A stretch of DNA of 64,000 nt, taken from Anaerolineales bacterium (GTDB lineage: Bacteria; Chloroflexota; Anaerolineae; Anaerolineales; JABWBV01). Under the pieces are notes generated by a model that had not been told where the DNA came from, searched no databases, and saw only the letters and a list, made by a program, of their open reading frames with translations. The position numbers and the translations under genes were made by a program. The stretch covers positions 62,001 to 126,000 of the forward strand of contig JACKAX010000001.1 of assembly GCA_020634875.1 (NCBI GenBank). The letters run 5' to 3'. Positions 60,096 to 64,000 of the stretch are shown here, piece after piece; the first letter of the stretch is position 1, and each line of letters begins with the position of its first letter.

Positions 60096-61625
60096 TTACG
60101 GATTACGTTGGCCGAGGCGGAAATTGGGGAGGGCGGTCCAGGGGGTGTAGGGTTGGTTGGGGCGTTGGCTGATTGGTTGGTGTGCGGGTTGGTTGGTGAG
60201 GGCGGCGGCGAGGAGGACTTCGAGGGGAAGTTCGGGATCGGGTTGCCAGGTGGGGAGATGGGTTTCGATAAAACGCGTGGTGGCTTCTCCAGCTTGGAAG
60301 ATCGGGTGGGCTAGGACGGTTTGGAGAAATTCAAGGTTGGTCATGAGACCGAGCAAAACCGTATCGTGCAGGGCGGTTTGCATTTTACGGATGGCGGCGG
60401 GGCGATCTTCGGCGTGGACGATGATTTTGGCGATGAGGGGGTCGTAATGGGTCGTGAGGGTGTCCCCTGTCTGGAAACCCGTATCCACGCGGACGCCCGG
60501 CCCGGTTGGGGGAAGGAAGGTAAGCAGGGGGCCGCTGGCGGGCAGGAAACCGCTCGCAGGGTCTTCGGCGTAGAGGCGGACTTCGATGGCGTGGCCGCGC
60601 GGGGAAAGGGTGTGGGGGAGGAGGGGAGTAGGGGAGTCAGGCCCCAGCGAGTGTCCTGCGGCGATCTTGATCTGCCACTGGACGAGGTCGAGGCCGGTGA
60701 TGAATTCGGTGATCGGGTGCTCGACCTGGAGGCGGGTGTTCATTTCGAGAAAGTAGTGGGCGCGGGTGTGGGGGTCTACGATGAATTCGATGGTGCCTGC
60801 GTTGGTGTAGCCCACGGCTTGCGCGGCGGCTATGGCGGCGGCCCCCATTTCGGCGCGCAGGGCCTCATCGAGGAGCGGGGAGGGGGTTTCTTCGATGATT
60901 TTTTGGTGGCGACGTTGGATAGAGCACTCGCGCTCGTTGAGGTGGAGCGTGTGCCCGTGTTGGTCGGCGAGGATTTGGATTTCGACGTGGCGGGCTTCGG
61001 CGAGGTATTTTTCGAGGATCAGCTGGTCATCGCCGAACGCGTGGAGGGCTTCACGACGGGCCGCGGCGAGCGCTTCGGGCAGGTCGGCGGGGGTTTGGGC
61101 GATCCGCATCCCTTTGCCTCCCCCGCCCGCGGCGGCTTTGACCAGAATCGGGTAGCCAATCCGCGCGGCTTCGGCAGTGAGCGTGACCTCGGTTTGATCA
61201 TCCCCCTGATAACCTGGCACAACGGGAACCCCGGCTTTTTGCATGAGGGCGCGGGCGTGGGCTTTGTCGCCCATCGCTTCAATGGCGGAGGCGGGCGGGC
61301 CGATGAAAATCAGCCCCGCGTCGGTGACGGCTTGGGCGAAGGTGGCATTTTCCGAGAGGAAGCCGTATCCCGGATGAATGGCCTGCGCGCCAGTTTCTTT
61401 GGCGGCCTGGATGATTTTTTCGCTTTGCAGATACGATTCCCGCGCAGGGGGCGGCCCGATGCACACGGCTTCGTCAGCGAGTTGGACGTGGAGGGCGTGG
61501 CTGTCCGTCTCGGAATAAACGGCGACGGTGCGGATGTCCATTTCCCGACAGGCGCGGAGGATACGAACGGCAATTTCGCCACGGTTCGCAATGAGAATTT
61601 TGGAAAACAGAGGAGGTTCAGACAC
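60096..61625 (-). CDS. biotin carboxylase subunit of acyl-CoA carboxylase
   Basis: 509 residues. GTG start at 61625 (no ATG is available; the earlier GTG at 61676 extends 17 unlikely residues). FSKILIANRGEIAVRI, then the ATP-grasp KAAAGGGGKGMR, HVEIQILADQHG, ECSIQRRHQKIIEE, and EMNTRLQVEHPITE are all intact. A short Pro-rich insertion (SPTPLLPHTLSPRG, 60606-60650) precedes the GHAIEVRLYAEDP segment. The C-terminal about 60 residues include a Pro/Gln repeat (NQPAHQPISQRPNQP). Confidence 0.94.
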   Translation of the reverse strand: MSEPPLFSKILIANRGEIAVRILRACREMDIRTVAVYSETDSHALHVQLADEAVCIGPPPARESYLQSEKIIQAAKETGAQAIHPGYGFLSENATFAQAVTDAGLIFIGPPASAIEAMGDKAHARALMQKAGVPVVPGYQGDDQTEVTLTAEAARIGYPILVKAAAGGGGKGMRIAQTPADLPEALAAARREALHAFGDDQLILEKYLAEARHVEIQILADQHGHTLHLNERECSIQRRHQKIIEETPSPLLDEALRAEMGAAAIAAAQAVGYTNAGTIEFIVDPHTRAHYFLEMNTRLQVEHPITEFITGLDLVQWQIKIAAGHSLGPDSPTPLLPHTLSPRGHAIEVRLYAEDPASGFLPASGPLLTFLPPTGPGVRVDTGFQTGDTLTTHYDPLIAKIIVHAEDRPAAIRKMQTALHDTVLLGLMTNLEFLQTVLAHPIFQAGEATTRFIETHLPTWQPDPELPLEVLLAAALTNQPAHQPISQRPNQPYTPWTALPNFRLGQRNP

Positions 61626-61690
61626 GGATGAGGTGAATTTGGTGAAACAGGATTTTGAGCGTGGAAATAATACCACAGGGAGAAAATAAA

Positions 61691-61720
61691 AGAACCGGGC
61701 AGAAAATTCTGCCCGGTTCT
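61691..61720 (-). terminator. terminator of cytochrome c lipoprotein gene
   Basis: AGAACCGGGCAGAA (61691-61704) pairs with TTCTGCCCGGTTCT (61707-61720); read on the minus strand it is followed by a U-rich stretch. Confidence 0.85.
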
Positions 61721-61741
61721 CGAGAAAGGCTGTGCTGTAAA

Positions 61742-62152
61742 TTACTTCAGCGTCAGCAGGAAGGCGACAACGTTGTCAACTTCTTCAGGGGTGAGTTTCT
61801 CCGCCCACACCTGAACCATAACACCAGGTTGGAAGCCTTCAACGACATAGGCGTCAGGTTCCAAAATGGATTGGCGCAGGTATTCTTCTGCGGACTCGCC
61901 AGAAACACGGGTTTCAGCGCGGGTAGCAACGCCAGCCAAAGATGGGCCAACGATTACGGTGTCGGGGGTGAGGGAGTGGCAGGTATTACAACCAGGTTGG
62001 TCAACAATTACGGCCTCGTTAAACAGAGCTTCGCCCGCTTTTGCATCGCCAACTGCACTCGTTTCCCCGCCGCCACCACCTCCGCAGGCGGCGAGCGCCA
62101 GAGAGAGAACCAAGGTGGTTAATAAAACGAAAAAGAGTGGTTTTTTGAGCAT
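61742..62152 (-). CDS. c-type cytochrome lipoprotein
   Basis: 136 residues. Signal peptide with lipobox ALAAC followed by a Gly6 spacer. Haem motif CNTCH, and Met ligand candidate in GFQPGVMVQVW. The C-terminal half (VGPSLAGVATRAETR...EEYLRQSILEP...VVAFLLTLK) is clearly a paralogue of the cytochrome domain that ends the fusion protein upstream. A membrane-tethered electron carrier, probably serving the same complex. AAGGAG precedes the ATG at 62152; longer starts are unlikely. Confidence 0.92.
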   Translation of the reverse strand: MLKKPLFFVLLTTLVLSLALAACGGGGGGETSAVGDAKAGEALFNEAVIVDQPGCNTCHSLTPDTVIVGPSLAGVATRAETRVSGESAEEYLRQSILEPDAYVVEGFQPGVMVQVWAEKLTPEEVDNVVAFLLTLK

Positions 62153-62220
62153 AACAAGAATCTCCTTAAAAAATTGGTGGTTACTTGGAATTTTCATTCC
62201 AAGCTGGTTATACACTTATC

Positions 62221-64000
62221 TTACTTTAACGTCAATAAGAATGCGATTAGATCATCTACCTGCTCTTCGGTTAAGGTGGCACCGAAGTTCTGGAGCATTT
62301 GGTTTTCAAAACCTGGAACTTTGTATTCATTTGGGTGCAGAATAGACTGACGCAAATAATCTTTAGCAGACATCCCGGGGATACGGGTGGCGGCACGGGT
62401 GCCAATGCCCGCAAAGGACGGCCCAACGAGAACTACCCCAGGATCGAGTGAGTGACATACCCGACAACTGACATTTTCACCCAGCGCCATTTCGTAATAC
62501 AACTGTTTGCCGCGCACCGGGTCGCCGCCGATACTACCATCTGTGAAGTGTAAGGACAGTTCTTCACCTTTGGTGAACGAGACCGTATCATCATACAGCA
62601 CAAACGGGGTAGTCTGATCTGCTTGATCAACCATTGTGAGGATCACATGGTGAGTGCCAACTGGAATATGAACCTGATTAAAAATCAGCGATACAAGATT
62701 TTGAGCATTGCCACTGGGAGTATAAGTCTCCTTCAACACCACTTCATTGTCTACAGTTAAGGTCAAATGTGTATCCGCACTCAAGTCGGGTGTCGGGGGT
62801 TCGGCATCTTTATCGAACGGGAAACCATGAATGGGGTAGCCGCTTTTGTGTTCCATGGCAATTTCAATCATTCCTTGATCTGCCGGGAAAGGTTGATAGG
62901 GCACATTGCTGAGCCAGACTTGCCCAGCCAGTACTAAGCCTAACAAAATCAAACCTGGAATCAGCCCACGCCAGTTGGCTTTGGTCAGATTGAAGCCATA
63001 AGCGGTAGATTTGGTGTCGGGCAAGGTAATTTTATCTGGAAGTGCTTTTTTGAACTCATTAGGGGCTACCCAACTAGTGACGATGGGGGCTTCTGCGTAA
63101 GCTAAGCGCAACTTAGGCTTGCGTTCACGTTGCAGACGTTGTTCCAGCCAGACATTGCCCTCGCGGTTGGCGCAATCCTCCAGGGGACAACCGACAAACT
63201 GAACTTCCCTGGCACCTGCTTCTAGGGCCTTGGAGGCAAGGTCGGGATGTGCCATCCCAATACAGGTAAGCGGAACAACTTGGACGCTAGGATTGGTTTC
63301 CTTGCCTTGAAGGAGGTTTTTCGCGCCTTGAAAGGCATGACGCTCACAAGTGAACACAACTTTGACATCGCCCTTTTGTGAGGCACGAGCAACGGTTTCC
63401 TGCCAGAGGGCTTCAGGGGCACGTCCATGCAGGGAAAGGGCCAGAGGGGGGCAACTTCCCACGCAAACACCGCATGAAACGCACATTTCAGGGTCAATGA
63501 CCGCAAGATATTTATGTTTGCTTCCTTCCGGTCGTTCCACCATAGAGATGGCTTTGTAGGGGCAGTCAGAGACACACAAGGTACACCCAGTACAGCGGTC
63601 AACATCCACAGCAATGGGGGTCAAGGGTTTGCGAAGGAGGAGCCAGGGCACAGCACCTATACTGGCAATGATGATAAAGACACCGCCCCAGAAAAGCATA
63701 GGCGGCCAGTTAAGCGCACCTGGCAGGTAGAACAAGAACCAAGAATCCACGTTCACAGTGCCGGGAAGCATTGTCCCATCAGCCTGGGCTAACATGCCGA
63801 CGGGGATTAGGACAGAGGGGACAACAAGGATCCCAAATATGATCCACATCCAATAGCGCGGCGGAAACCATTTTGGACGGCTTAACCGTTTCAAGTGATA
63901 CCAAAGCAAAACGCCAATCACGCCCGAAAGCCCCAGGTGAAACGTGATAAGCACAACCATGAAAATCCACCCAACCCCCGCCGCATCTGTGACGATCAAA
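62221..64000 (-). CDS. membrane - 2x[4Fe-4S] - MvhD-like - cytochrome c fusion (partial, N-terminus outside window)
   Basis: At least 592 residues, open at the right edge. Order: three or four TM helices (WIFMVVLITFHLGL, WMWIIFGILVVPSVLI, LFWGGVFIIIASIGAV), perhaps cytochrome b-like; two 4Fe-4S sites (CTGCTLCVSDCP and CVSCGVCVGSCP); an MvhD/FlpD-like domain (VFTCERHAFQ...GCPLEDCANREGN); one TM helix (LIPGLILLGLVLAGQVWL); a beta-sandwich; a cytochrome c domain with CRVCH. It likely moves electrons between quinone, FeS and haem c at the membrane. The edge codon is not a plausible start. Confidence 0.85.
   Translation of the reverse strand, partial: LIVTDAAGVGWIFMVVLITFHLGLSGVIGVLLWYHLKRLSRPKWFPPRYWMWIIFGILVVPSVLIPVGMLAQADGTMLPGTVNVDSWFLFYLPGALNWPPMLFWGGVFIIIASIGAVPWLLLRKPLTPIAVDVDRCTGCTLCVSDCPYKAISMVERPEGSKHKYLAVIDPEMCVSCGVCVGSCPPLALSLHGRAPEALWQETVARASQKGDVKVVFTCERHAFQGAKNLLQGKETNPSVQVVPLTCIGMAHPDLASKALEAGAREVQFVGCPLEDCANREGNVWLEQRLQRERKPKLRLAYAEAPIVTSWVAPNEFKKALPDKITLPDTKSTAYGFNLTKANWRGLIPGLILLGLVLAGQVWLSNVPYQPFPADQGMIEIAMEHKSGYPIHGFPFDKDAEPPTPDLSADTHLTLTVDNEVVLKETYTPSGNAQNLVSLIFNQVHIPVGTHHVILTMVDQADQTTPFVLYDDTVSFTKGEELSLHFTDGSIGGDPVRGKQLYYEMALGENVSCRVCHSLDPGVVLVGPSFAGIGTRAATRIPGMSAKDYLRQSILHPNEYKVPGFENQMLQNFGATLTEEQVDDLIAFLLTLK

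Noticed and set aside
60321..61631. 436-codon plus-strand frame opposite the biotin carboxylase gene
   Set aside because: Antisense to fully conserved biotin carboxylase motifs; composition is an artefact.
1..64000. CRISPR array, rRNA operon, integrase or intact insertion sequence
   Set aside because: No regularly spaced repeats, rRNA-like sequence, or transposase/integrase motifs were found in any frame examined.

Overview
The window reads as chromosomal DNA of a free-living bacterium. Its gene content points most naturally to the Chloroflexota (Anaerolineae-like). Pointers are a SpoIIIAA-like AAA/R3H ATPase next to pdxST, multi-GAF histidine kinases, many lipoproteins and TolB-like propellers, ATP-type PEP carboxykinase, frequent TTG/GTG starts, and several genes with a -10 box only 6-9 nt ahead of the start codon. 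This assignment is inference from content; there is no rRNA in the window.

Layout. 0-8 kb: SDR enzyme, TetR regulator with twin palindromic operators, an M23/beta-propeller lipoprotein, and a 1335-residue cyclase-ATPase-TPR protein. 8-13 kb (minus strand): tmk, then a pdxS-pdxT-acetyltransferase-R3H ATPase operon. 13-20 kb: a parS-like palindrome, a YhfC-like membrane protein, an ABC-2 exporter with a membrane zinc-ribbon protein, a GAF histidine kinase, then a nucleotidyltransferase and a deoxynucleoside kinase. 20-28 kb: housekeeping genes (ssb, pepF, ychF, tRNA-Leu, glgC, an OsmC protein, a LON-domain protein, rpsU-infA behind an attenuator-like leader, rsmG). 28-36 kb: a TIR protein, a TolB-like protein, a flippase-like protein, a small His-tailed membrane protein, a triple-GAF histidine kinase, and a phospholipase D-like protein.

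35.7-39.4 kb is the accessory island. It holds a DUF4160/DUF2442 pair, then a three-gene operon: a small helical protein, a NACHT ATPase with a Gly-zipper membrane tail, and a two-TM zinc protein. The C-terminus of the first protein and the N-terminus of the NACHT protein carry the same ~18-residue motif. That is the arrangement expected of a bacterial NLR that signals to a membrane-active effector by amyloid templating. It is the best candidate for an undescribed defence or cell-death system here.

39.5-51 kb: a HerA-like ATPase, an MltR-like protein, an isoprenylcysteine methyltransferase-like protein, a LysM protein, pckA, and a peptide/nickel-type ABC transporter (two permeases, two ATPases, no binding protein) whose first permease has a large inserted extracytoplasmic domain. 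51-57.7 kb: a degenerate receiver-roadblock protein, tRNA-Gln, a GlmU-like nucleotidyltransferase, a CorC-like protein, cdd, a phosphoesterase, a DUF4349 lipoprotein and a DUF309 protein. 58-64 kb (minus strand): an acyl-CoA carboxylase / MaoC hydratase / CitE-like lyase operon, then a cytochrome c lipoprotein and an unusual membrane-FeS-MvhD-cytochrome c fusion that runs off the right edge.

Dispersed features include two inverted copies of a ~112 bp palindromic MITE-like element, short low-complexity inserts that stay in frame inside genes, and G11 and C10 tracts inside coding regions.
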